Of a stretch of 53,603 bases of DNA, positions 20,716 to 29,210 are shown piece after piece (the stretch's first letter is position 1; each line of letters starts with the position of its first letter). The notes beneath the pieces were generated by a model, which searched no databases, was not told the DNA's origin, and saw only the letters and a program-made list of their open reading frames with translations. The DNA comes from an uncultured Clostridia bacterium (lineage in GTDB: Bacteria > Bacillota > Clostridia > TANB77 > CAG-508): NCBI GenBank assembly GCA_947589015.1, contig CANPZF010000001.1, positions 1 to 53,603 on the forward strand, given 5' to 3'. Position numbers and translations under genes: made by a program.

Positions 20716-21090
20716 ATGAAGAATTTAGCAAAAAAAATAACATCATTAGGAATAACAGTAACAGGTATGATGATGTCAACAATGTCATTAGCAGCTAATC
20801 AAATGGGAATTAATCCATCTAATATTACAGGAAATACAACTACAAATGCAGCTAAAAAAGTACAATCTTTTGGACAAAATATATTAGGAATTGTTTCTGT
20901 TGCTGCATCAGTTTTGGCTGTTATTATATTAATTGTTTTAGGTGTAAAATACATGATGGGTAGTGCAGAAGAAAAAGCAGAATATAAGAAAACATTATTA
21001 CCATATTTTATTGGAGCACTATTTGTATTTGGCGCAGGAATGATTACAACAATTATCTTTAATATTGCAGGAACAGACTTTGGAGCTTAA
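20716..21090 (+). CDS. VirB2/TrbC-like secretion subunit 3 (probable major subunit)
   Basis: The 124 residues have a signal peptide (about 1-28, ending SLAAN) and two membrane helices (about 57-78 and 94-118), linked by the shared motif YMMGSAEEKAEYKKTLLPY. It has its own strong promoter, a strong AAAGGAGGAG ribosome site and its own terminator, so it may be made in excess like a major pilin. It is the most compact of the three paralogues. Confidence 0.8.
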   Translation: MKNLAKKITSLGITVTGMMMSTMSLAANQMGINPSNITGNTTTNAAKKVQSFGQNILGIVSVAASVLAVIILIVLGVKYMMGSAEEKAEYKKTLLPYFIGALFVFGAGMITTIIFNIAGTDFGA

Positions 21091-21113
21091 TGGAAATTAA
21101 TTTTAAATTTGAT

Positions 21114-21145
21114 AAAAAAGATAGAATTTTATTCTATCTTTTTTT
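21114..21145 (+). terminator. Terminator after the subunit genes
   Basis: The stem AAAAGATAGAAT (about 21116-21127) and ATTCTATCTTTT with a 3-base loop is followed by T residues to 21145. It separates the three small subunits from the rest of the cluster, which restarts from its own promoter. Confidence 0.85.
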
Positions 21146-21375
21146 GGTATGACGAACGTGTCATAAATTTAGGATGAAAGTCTCAAGAGGTTATGTGAGA
21201 AAGAACGAAAATTTTAATAGAGTTTATTAAAATTTTCTACTTTACTCGATTAAGAAAAATATGTCAAATATTACAAATAAGAGAAAAATGTATACGGAAA
21301 TGCATAGGAATAAAAAAATCCATTATTACAAAGCTATTACAAGTATATTAAGATTTAGATTTTAGTGCAAAAGTA
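21146..21375. other. Gap inside the secretion cluster
   Basis: About 230 bp with no gene. It contains an 11-bp inverted repeat (AAAATTTTAAT and ATTAAAATTTT, around 21209-21237) and some G-rich words. It could hold a small RNA or only a decayed sequence. Confidence 0.35.
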
Positions 21376-21404
21376 TTACAATTTTTGTATTTTTTTGGTA
21401 TAAT
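21376..21404 (+). promoter_or_regulatory. Second promoter of the secretion cluster
   Basis: TTACAA (21376-21381), a 17-base spacer and an extended -10 TGGTATAAT (TATAAT 21399-21404). The following bases repeat the GGTATAATTAATATAA of the first cluster promoter. It probably drives the long operon from the PrgI-like gene onward. Confidence 0.7.
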
Positions 21405-21494
21405 TAATATAAATATGTATGTAAAATTCTTGACTGATTTTTTAACATTATTGTAGTTAGAATTAAAAACGTACAAATAGAGAAGAAAGGAGAT

Positions 21495-21515
21495 ATGTTA
21501 GTTATTATAGATTAA
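21495..21515 (+). CDS. Possible leader peptide before the PrgI-like gene
   Basis: A six-residue frame (MLVIID, stop at 21513-21515) preceded by a strong AAAGGAG. The PrgI-like gene 15 bases further on has no ribosome site of its own. It may be a coupling leader, or the strong site may simply be misplaced. Confidence 0.35.
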   Translation: MLVIID

Positions 21516-21530
21516 CATAGATTTAATGGT

Positions 21531-21908
21531 ATGAGTTATAACATTCCAAGAAATGTAAAAGGGGAAGGAAGAATTTTGTATATATTTTCCTACAAGGCTC
21601 TAATATATACAGGAATAGGAGTAGGAATAGGAGTGATATTCTACTATATATTGTCTCTTATGATGTTAGAAGTAGTAGGGTATGTAGTAATAGGTATTTT
21701 GGGTCTTATAGGATTTGGAATAGGAACATTAAAGCTACCAGATATTTCTATTTTAAAAAGTGCAAGATTAGCTGCTGGAGACGAAATAGATGATGTAATT
21801 AAGAGAGCAATTAAATTTAAATTAAATAAAAATAAATATTATATATATAAAGAAAACGATGAGGGTGAAAATACACAAGAAGAAGGAGGAAAAACAAATG
21901 GAAAATGA
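21531..21908 (+). CDS. PrgI/VirB3-like membrane protein
   Basis: The 125 residues begin SYNIPRNVKGEGRILYIFS, typical of the PrgI family of Gram-positive type IV secretion systems, a VirB3 counterpart. There are two membrane helices (about 22-45 and 47-68) and a charged C-terminal tail. The start lacks a nearby ribosome site. It overlaps the next gene by 11 bases. Confidence 0.75.
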   Translation: MSYNIPRNVKGEGRILYIFSYKALIYTGIGVGIGVIFYYILSLMMLEVVGYVVIGILGLIGFGIGTLKLPDISILKSARLAAGDEIDDVIKRAIKFKLNKNKYYIYKENDEGENTQEEGGKTNGK

Positions 21909-23097
21909 TATGATTACAAGAATGCTTACTATAGCATTGGCAATAATGGTGGTAATATTATTTGCATTGATTGCGTTATATATTTTTCTTAGAATGAAAA
22001 ATGCAAAAAATAATGAAGACAAAAAGAAAAAAGAATTTGAATCTGAAGAAGTAGTAAAAGGGAATGACAAGGAATATAATAAACAATCTATTTTTTCTTT
22101 TATGGAATTTGAAGACATTATAGATAATATGATAGAAATTAAAAAAGGAAAAAAATATAGTATGGTAATAGAATGTCAAGGGGTAAATTATGACTTAATG
22201 TCAAATGTTGAAAAAGTTGGAGTAGAAGAGGGATTTCAGCAATTTTTAAATACTTTAAGATATCCTATTCAAATATATATACAAACAAGAACTGTTAATT
22301 TGGAAAGTAGTATAGAAACTTATAAAGATAAGGTAAGAGAAGTAGAAGATAAATATAATAAAACATTGTATGAATTAAAAAAGATGAGAGAAGCAGGATA
22401 TTATTCAGAAGAACAAATTCAAAAACTTGAAATAGAGAGTATTAAACAAAAGAATTTATTAGATTATGGAAAAGATATAATAAGAAATACTGAAAACATG
22501 AGTAAAAATAGAAATATTTTAAATAAGAAATATTATATAGTTATTTCTTATTATACAGAAGAACTTCAAAAAGATAATTATGATAAAGATGAATTAAGAG
22601 GGATGGCATTTTCAGAATTGTATACAAGAGCTCAATCTTTAATTAGAGCATTAGCATCATCTTCAGTAAGAGGGAAGGTTTTAAATTCAATACAATTAGC
22701 AGAATTATTATATATGGCATATAATAGAGATGAAGCAGAGACATATAATATTGAAAAAGCAGTTAAAGCAGGTTTAATGGAAATGTACAGTGTTTCTCAA
22801 GATATATTTGAAAAGAAATTAAAAATATTAGATGAACAAATTCAAAATGGTGCAATAGATATAGCAAATGCTAATATAGAGAAAGCTAAAACAAAATTAC
22901 AACAAATGGTTGAAAGAAAAGAAAATTCAAAGGAATATTTAATGGCTAAAATGGCAAGACAAATTTTAGAAGATAACAAAGACTATGTAGGTAAAGATAT
23001 TGCAGAGGAAGCTATAATGGAATTAAATAAACAAATAGAGAACTCAAAAAAAAGTAAAAGAAAGGGGGTAAAAAAGAATGAAAAAATCCAAAAATAA
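21898..23097 (+). CDS. Membrane-anchored coiled-coil protein of the secretion cluster
   Basis: The 399 residues have one N-terminal membrane helix (about 10-32), a charged segment and a compact domain (about 58-120) with IKKGKKYSMVIECQGV and YPIQIYIQTRTVNLE. Long coiled-coil helices and a basic C terminus follow. The start at 21898 follows GGAGG; an in-frame ATG at 21859 has none. Position between the PrgI-like gene and the VirB4 gene, and the globular domain, suggest a partner or split N-terminal part of VirB4. I do not recognise the family with certainty. Confidence 0.6.
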   Translation: MENDMITRMLTIALAIMVVILFALIALYIFLRMKNAKNNEDKKKKEFESEEVVKGNDKEYNKQSIFSFMEFEDIIDNMIEIKKGKKYSMVIECQGVNYDLMSNVEKVGVEEGFQQFLNTLRYPIQIYIQTRTVNLESSIETYKDKVREVEDKYNKTLYELKKMREAGYYSEEQIQKLEIESIKQKNLLDYGKDIIRNTENMSKNRNILNKKYYIVISYYTEELQKDNYDKDELRGMAFSELYTRAQSLIRALASSSVRGKVLNSIQLAELLYMAYNRDEAETYNIEKAVKAGLMEMYSVSQDIFEKKLKILDEQIQNGAIDIANANIEKAKTKLQQMVERKENSKEYLMAKMARQILEDNKDYVGKDIAEEAIMELNKQIENSKKSKRKGVKKNEKIQK

Positions 23098-25048
23098 ACA
23101 AGAGCAATTAGAAAAAATGAAAAATCAAGAGGCAAAAAGTATAGGATTATTAAAAAATAAAAGTGTAAAAGAATTAATAGCTCCAGCTGGGATAGACGTA
23201 AGTAATACTGATAGAGTTGAAATTATATCTAATACTAAAAGATATGCAAGAAGTTTTTTTGTTTCAGGTTTACCACGTATGTGTAATTTCCCATTATTAT
23301 TTAGGGATTTATACTTTTTTGGTGATATTAATACAAGTGTATACATAACACCAATACCAGAATCAATTTCTCAAAGTGAATTAAACAAAACAATTAATGA
23401 ATTAGAAGTAGAAAGAATAGTGGCTTCTGATAAAGGAAATATAAATAGAGAAAGAACGTTAGCACAAAAAAGATACGAAGCTGAACAGTTAAGAGATGAG
23501 ATAGCAGCTGGATATAATAAAATGTACGAAGCTTCAATAGTGTCTACGATATTTACATATAATTTAGAAGAATTAGATAGATTAACAAAATTGTTATCTA
23601 CAGAGATGTCAAAGACATTAGTAGAGGTAAAAAATGCATGGGCAATTCAAGAAGAGGCTTTTAAGTCTAATTTACCTTTAATGGATGATAAATTAGCTAG
23701 AAAACATTCATTTGATAGTAGATCAATGGGAACAGCATTTCCTTTTACAATGTCAGAAGTAGGACATGCTACTGGTATACCTTTAGGATTTAATAAGCAA
23801 ACAGGAACGCCAATATTATTTGATAATTTCCATTCTTCTTTAACTAATTATAATATGGTTATATTTGCTAAATCAGGTGCTGGTAAATCTGTAACAATGA
23901 AAACATTAATTTCAAGATCTTCTGTATTAATGGGAGTAGAGAGTTTAGCTTTAGATGCAGAAGGTGAATATACAGTAGTAGCTGAGAGTTTAGGAGGAAT
24001 AAATGTCGTTTTAAGTCCTAATTCTAAGACTGTTATAAATCTATTTGATATAGAAACAGAAAAAATAAGGGATGAAATAACTCAAAGAGAAAGAATAGTA
24101 CTTAATGTGGAAAACAAGGTTGAAGATGTTACACAAGCTTTATTGACTATGGCTAGAGGTAGTACAAGGAGTCAAAGTGTAAATGAGCTTACAAAACAAT
24201 TAATAGCAGAAGTAGTAGCAGAAGAATATGCAAGTATAGGAATTACTAATGATCCTGTTAGTTTATACAAACCAGGTAAAGAATTACAAAAGGGAGATAA
24301 ACTATATAAAGATAAGAAAGAAATGCCAACAATAGGTAGTTGGTATAAAAGACTTCAACAAAAGGCTCAGGAAAATACAAATACAGATTATGCATCACAT
24401 TATAGTTATTTGTTAAAGGTTATGAAACAGTATATTAGAGAATATAACGGGCAAATGGCATATTTTGATGGACAATCTACGTTTGAATTGTTAGAAGGAG
24501 CTCCTTTTATAAATTTAAATATTTCTCAGCTAGAGGAGAGATTTGCAAGACCACTTGCTCAACAAATATTACTTTCTTGGATTTGGGAAAAATATGTAAA
24601 GAAAAATAGTGAGGATAGAACAAAAGCTTCAAAGAAAAGGGTTATAGTTGATGAGGCATGGATGTTACTTCCATATCCAGAAGCTGTAGACTTTTTAAAT
24701 ACTATGGCAAGACGTGCGAGAAAAAGAAATGTTTCTTTGGCAATCATATCTCAAAGATTCCAAGATTTTTATGAAAAGGCAGAGGCTCAAGCAGTACTTA
24801 CATCTTCAGATACTAAATTATTTTTAGCTCAAGATAAAGCTGAAATAGAATACCTAAGAGAAGTATTTAAATTAAGTGAAGGAGAAGCAAATTTTTTAAT
24901 AACTTGTTCAAGAGGAGAAGGATTATTAAAAGTTGGAGCTGACACAGCAATACTTCAGATTACGCCTACCGCAAAGGAATTTGAATTTGTAGAAACAAAT
25001 GTTAATAAATTAATGGAGAGAAAACAAAAAGAAATGTCAAATATGTAG
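23078..25048 (+). CDS. virB4: VirB4/TraE-type secretion ATPase
   Basis: Cytoplasmic ATPase that energises assembly of type IV secretion machines. The 656 residues have Walker A (AKSGAGKSVTMK, about 264-275) and Walker B (RVIVDEAWMLL, about 520-530), and the following TMARRARKRNVSL and ISQRFQDF motifs. They lack a large N-terminal membrane domain, so it is the soluble Gram-positive type. The first 20 bases overlap the upstream gene, indicating translational coupling. AAAGGGGGT precedes the ATG. Confidence 0.92.
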   Translation: MKKSKNKQEQLEKMKNQEAKSIGLLKNKSVKELIAPAGIDVSNTDRVEIISNTKRYARSFFVSGLPRMCNFPLLFRDLYFFGDINTSVYITPIPESISQSELNKTINELEVERIVASDKGNINRERTLAQKRYEAEQLRDEIAAGYNKMYEASIVSTIFTYNLEELDRLTKLLSTEMSKTLVEVKNAWAIQEEAFKSNLPLMDDKLARKHSFDSRSMGTAFPFTMSEVGHATGIPLGFNKQTGTPILFDNFHSSLTNYNMVIFAKSGAGKSVTMKTLISRSSVLMGVESLALDAEGEYTVVAESLGGINVVLSPNSKTVINLFDIETEKIRDEITQRERIVLNVENKVEDVTQALLTMARGSTRSQSVNELTKQLIAEVVAEEYASIGITNDPVSLYKPGKELQKGDKLYKDKKEMPTIGSWYKRLQQKAQENTNTDYASHYSYLLKVMKQYIREYNGQMAYFDGQSTFELLEGAPFINLNISQLEERFARPLAQQILLSWIWEKYVKKNSEDRTKASKKRVIVDEAWMLLPYPEAVDFLNTMARRARKRNVSLAIISQRFQDFYEKAEAQAVLTSSDTKLFLAQDKAEIEYLREVFKLSEGEANFLITCSRGEGLLKVGADTAILQITPTAKEFEFVETNVNKLMERKQKEMSNM

Positions 25049-25070
25049 ATAAAAGAGGTGAGGCAATAAT

Positions 25071-28000
25071 ATGAAAGTTTTAAGAAATAAAATGATAAAA
25101 AGCTTGATAATAATTCCAGTAATTATAATAGTAATGTTTAATGTATTTATTCCAACAAAGGTATATGCTACTAAATCTAGTGAAGGTGTGTTATGGAATA
25201 TTGGGGAGTATGTTAAAGGTGCAATAACACAAGGAATACTTGGATTGGACTATGATTTAGAAGGAAATTGGTCATGGGATGCTGCACCGGGTAATCTAAT
25301 TAAAGAAATAATGTATATGTTATGTGGAATAGGAGATGTTATAGAGTCCTTATTACAGGTTGTAATGATTGGCGATAGTGATTTTTGGTTATCAACAACA
25401 ATATCTAATAGAAATGACAATTTAGACAATACAGATTCATGGCTATATGCGGATCAAAGTGATGTAGATGCTTTACAAAATGGAGGTACAACAGATAGAG
25501 GAAGTGTATTAGTTGCAATTAATGAGAAAGGACTAAGTGGAGGAATATTAGGAAATTGGGAAGTTCCTAATATGATGTATTCACCAGAAATGATTTTTTC
25601 AAATCAAGTAGCAGCATTAGATGCAAATTTTATACATCCTAATGAATATAATGCAATTACAGATTCTGATGAAGCTAAAAGAGAAGCTGTGTCTTTAGCA
25701 AAAACGGTTGGACCTACAATTGCAAATTGGTATAGAGCATTTAGAAATTTGTCTATAGTGGGACTATTGACAGTATTAGTATATATAGGAATTAGAATAG
25801 TTATAGGCTCTACAGCTGGAGAAAAAGCTAAATATAAAGAAAGAATACAAGATTGGTTTGTAGCATTATGTCTAGTGTTTTTTATGCACTTTATTATGGC
25901 AGCAATAATGACATTTTCAGATAAATTGGTAAGTTTATTTAATGAATCTGTTAATTCTGGAATAATTGTGCTAGTGAGTGATGGAACTATATTTAAAACT
26001 AATTTTACAGGACTTGTAAGATTTTTTGCTCAGTCAGCATCATGGAAAATGGCTTTTGGATATGGAATTATGTTTTTGATGATTATAGGAATTACAGTTA
26101 GATACACGTGGATATATTTGAGAAGATTTTTCTTTTTAGCATTTTTTACAATGATAGCACCAGCAATAGCATTGACATATCCACTTGATAAGATAAATGA
26201 TGGAAAAGCACAAGCATATAATAAGTGGTTTAAAGAGTATGTGGTACTTGCATTAACACAACCAATGCATTTAATTTTATATATATCATTAATTGGTTCT
26301 GCAACTACTTTGTGTGTACAAAATCCGATATATGGTATAGCTGTTATGATATTTATTTCAACAGCAGAAAAATGGATAAAGAATTTATTCAGAATGGATG
26401 AAGCTAAATTAACAGCAACTACTCTAGGAGATGTTGCAATGCTTCAAGCTTTGGGAAGTATCGGGAAAAAAGTAGTTGGAGCAGCAGGATCTGGAATAAT
26501 GAACGTTAGTAAAAAATTAGCAGTCGCAGGAGCAACACTTTTTACAGGAGGAGCAGCAGCTGCTGCTGGAGGAGCCGCTTCAACTGGAGCATCAGCGTCT
26601 AGATTGTATGAAGCCGGTGCAGCAAGCTCACAAGGAAGCTCTGGAATCATGGGAGAAATGGGAGAAAACGGTGAATCAGGAGCTAAAGGCTCAATGGAAG
26701 CAGCAAATTCTCCAGGAATGCCAAATACATCAGGAGTACTAGGAAGTCTTACGGGAGCATTATCAGAAATAGGTTCTGCTGCAGGAGCGATAATAGGAGC
26801 GGGAGCAGGAATAGAGACAGGAACACCAGAAATATCTGCTACACTAAGATCACCTGATTTAGTTACGACAGATTTTAATGGAAGAGATCCAAAGGATATT
26901 TTATATGGTGGAAACAATGAATTATATGATGGAAATGGATTTACAAATTTAGATATGTTAGATTCTGAATATGTGACACCATATCCAGATGAGGCAACAT
27001 ATAATCAACATATAAAAGATAGATTGATTAGTGCTAATACTTCACAAAATGAAAGTTATGAAAAGGCACAAAAAGAATTACAAAATGAAGAGAAAGAGAA
27101 AACTCAAGAAAAAATGCAAGAAAAAACACAAGAGAAAACACAAGAAAAAACACAACAAAAATTACAAGAAAAATTACAAAAGGATATAGATAATGGAATA
27201 GAAATACAAAATTTTGATGAATTACAAGGAAATCTTGATGAGTATTCAATAGACAGTGTACAATATGAAAATTTGAGTGAAGAATTTCAACAAGATTTAG
27301 ATCAAGCTATACAGCAAAGTGTACAGCAGAATTCAAATATAACTACTCAACAAAATAATGTTCAAGATAGTCAAAATAATCAAACAAATTTGAATTCACA
27401 AAAGTCATCAAATGAAACTAATGAATCTAATACAGGTAGAGTATTATCAAATCCAAATGGAGAACAAAATAATATTCAAAGTGGACAGAATAATAAAATA
27501 AATTTCAATTCACAAGATTTATCAAGTATTCTTTCTAAAGCTGTTACAGATGGAATGGTATCAGCTCAAAGTAGAAAAGAAAAAGAAAGTGAAAATAAAG
27601 AAAAAAGCAAACAAGAAAAGATAAATTTTGTAAATTCACAAATGATGGATTCAACGAAATCAAGAATAGCACAAGGATTGGTTAAAGGAGCAGTAGCAGC
27701 AAGTGGTGCTTTGTTAGGAAGTTTATCAGGAGTAGTTGGTGCAACAGTAAGAGGAGATGACTATGGAAAGATGGCACTTTTAGGAGGACTTCATGGAGGA
27801 GAAATAGGAAAGAATTTTGCTAGTGAAAATTTGGACGCAGGTTTACAAGTTGTAAGAGATAAGAAAAGAAGAAATTTAGAAATGTTGGCAGAATTAGCAC
27901 CAGAAGACATCAATGATGAAGATAAAGCTAAGATGATGAGTAAAGTATCAGGAATGGGAGCAAGAAATAACTGGGAAGGAGACAGAGTTATGTTAACATA

Positions 28001-28190
28001 TGCAGGTGCTACCTCATATCCTAATATGGCAACAAATCCAGACTCTGCGAATAAGCTGGAACAATATATAAGAGATAATGAGCAACAATTTTTAAAAATG
28101 GGAATATCAATAGAAAGTTTAATAGAACGAACAAAAAAAGATATTATCCAAGCACAAAGGAAGCCAAGAAAGATAACAGGAAGAAGATAG
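25071..28190 (+). CDS. VirB6-like polytopic channel protein with long tail
   Basis: The 1039 residues have a signal peptide (about 1-34, ending VYATK) and a long outer segment. A block of about six membrane helices follows (roughly 222-242, 262-284, 330-350, 353-375 and 393-432). An Ala/Gly-rich stretch (about 463-590) and a Gln/Asn-rich coiled-coil tail with repeated EKTQEKTQ units complete it. The arrangement matches VirB6/PrgH-type inner-membrane channel proteins of Gram-positive secretion systems. Part of the tail is low complexity and may vary in length. Confidence 0.75.
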   Translation: MKVLRNKMIKSLIIIPVIIIVMFNVFIPTKVYATKSSEGVLWNIGEYVKGAITQGILGLDYDLEGNWSWDAAPGNLIKEIMYMLCGIGDVIESLLQVVMIGDSDFWLSTTISNRNDNLDNTDSWLYADQSDVDALQNGGTTDRGSVLVAINEKGLSGGILGNWEVPNMMYSPEMIFSNQVAALDANFIHPNEYNAITDSDEAKREAVSLAKTVGPTIANWYRAFRNLSIVGLLTVLVYIGIRIVIGSTAGEKAKYKERIQDWFVALCLVFFMHFIMAAIMTFSDKLVSLFNESVNSGIIVLVSDGTIFKTNFTGLVRFFAQSASWKMAFGYGIMFLMIIGITVRYTWIYLRRFFFLAFFTMIAPAIALTYPLDKINDGKAQAYNKWFKEYVVLALTQPMHLILYISLIGSATTLCVQNPIYGIAVMIFISTAEKWIKNLFRMDEAKLTATTLGDVAMLQALGSIGKKVVGAAGSGIMNVSKKLAVAGATLFTGGAAAAAGGAASTGASASRLYEAGAASSQGSSGIMGEMGENGESGAKGSMEAANSPGMPNTSGVLGSLTGALSEIGSAAGAIIGAGAGIETGTPEISATLRSPDLVTTDFNGRDPKDILYGGNNELYDGNGFTNLDMLDSEYVTPYPDEATYNQHIKDRLISANTSQNESYEKAQKELQNEEKEKTQEKMQEKTQEKTQEKTQQKLQEKLQKDIDNGIEIQNFDELQGNLDEYSIDSVQYENLSEEFQQDLDQAIQQSVQQNSNITTQQNNVQDSQNNQTNLNSQKSSNETNESNTGRVLSNPNGEQNNIQSGQNNKINFNSQDLSSILSKAVTDGMVSAQSRKEKESENKEKSKQEKINFVNSQMMDSTKSRIAQGLVKGAVAASGALLGSLSGVVGATVRGDDYGKMALLGGLHGGEIGKNFASENLDAGLQVVRDKKRRNLEMLAELAPEDINDEDKAKMMSKVSGMGARNNWEGDRVMLTYAGATSYPNMATNPDSANKLEQYIRDNEQQFLKMGISIESLIERTKKDIIQAQRKPRKITGRR

Positions 28191-28209
28191 AAAGAAAAGA
28201 GGATATATT

Positions 28210-29178
28210 ATGTTAAGAATAACAAGAATATATAATCAAAATAGATTTAAAATTTGGACAATAGCAATAATAGCAATATTTATTATTGCTATTGTTCAAA
28301 TCTATAATAGTGCATATAACAATTTAAAAAAGCCAAACACAAGTCAAAATACAAAAGAAAATATTATTCAATCAAATGTAGTGGATTATGAAAAAGCAGG
28401 AAATTCTATTATTTCTAATGTAAGCATAGATAGAGAATCAAGAGATGAAATACAAAAAACTTTAGAAAACTTTTTAATATATTGTTGTAATGCACAACCA
28501 CAACAGGCATATGAATTATTAACTGATGATTGTAAAGAAATATTATATCCTTCTTTGGAAACTTTTGATGAAAATTACTGTAAAAATATTTATAAACAAA
28601 AACAAACATATTCATTTCAGTTATGGTCTGTAAATACTAATACTTATGTATATTTAGTCAAAATTTTTCAGGACATGCTATCAACAGGAAGAGATACAAG
28701 CAAGAATTATCTGCAAGATTATATAACTGTAACTAAAGTAGATGGACAATATTTATTAAATGTTAATAAATTTGTAAAGTTAAAAAAAATTAATAAGGAA
28801 GTAGAAAAGAATGATGTAAAAGTAAAAGTAATTAGTTCTGAAGTATATATGGATTATGAAATATATCAAATAGAAGTAAGAAATAATAGGAATAAGGAAA
28901 TAATGTTAGATACGCTAGAGAATGATAATAACACATATGTGCAAAATCAAGACTTAATACATATTAAAGCTTTGCTATATGAAAATAAAGAAGATGAGTT
29001 AACAATATTACCAGGTGAAACTAAGAAGATATCTATAAAATTCAATAATACTTTCATAGCTGAAAATCATATTAGTAAAGTAGTTTTTTCTAATATAGTA
29101 ATAGATAAGGAAAAATATAGTCAGGATAATAATAATAGTGAAGCCAAAATGCAAGTAGAAATAAATGTTTATAATTAA
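28210..29178 (+). CDS. TcpC/VirB8-like membrane-anchored protein 1
   Basis: The 322 residues have one N-terminal membrane helix (about 14-34) and an outer part that looks like an NTF2-type fold. The segment LENFLIYCCNAQPQQAYELL (about 87-106) resembles repeats in the protein at 34958. In Gram-positive systems a TcpC/VirB8 protein with this plan bridges membrane and channel. Family assignment is from architecture and context, not a strong motif. RBS AGAGGA precedes the ATG. Confidence 0.55.
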   Translation: MLRITRIYNQNRFKIWTIAIIAIFIIAIVQIYNSAYNNLKKPNTSQNTKENIIQSNVVDYEKAGNSIISNVSIDRESRDEIQKTLENFLIYCCNAQPQQAYELLTDDCKEILYPSLETFDENYCKNIYKQKQTYSFQLWSVNTNTYVYLVKIFQDMLSTGRDTSKNYLQDYITVTKVDGQYLLNVNKFVKLKKINKEVEKNDVKVKVISSEVYMDYEIYQIEVRNNRNKEIMLDTLENDNNTYVQNQDLIHIKALLYENKEDELTILPGETKKISIKFNNTFIAENHISKVVFSNIVIDKEKYSQDNNNSEAKMQVEINVYN

Positions 29179-29210
29179 TATGCTAAAAGACGTGAAAAGA
29201 GGTGAGAAAA

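Noticed and set aside
26444..26917. Minus-strand open frame opposite the Ala/Gly-rich part of the VirB6-like gene
   Set aside because: It is a composition shadow (Pro/Ala-rich) of the coding strand with no ribosome site.
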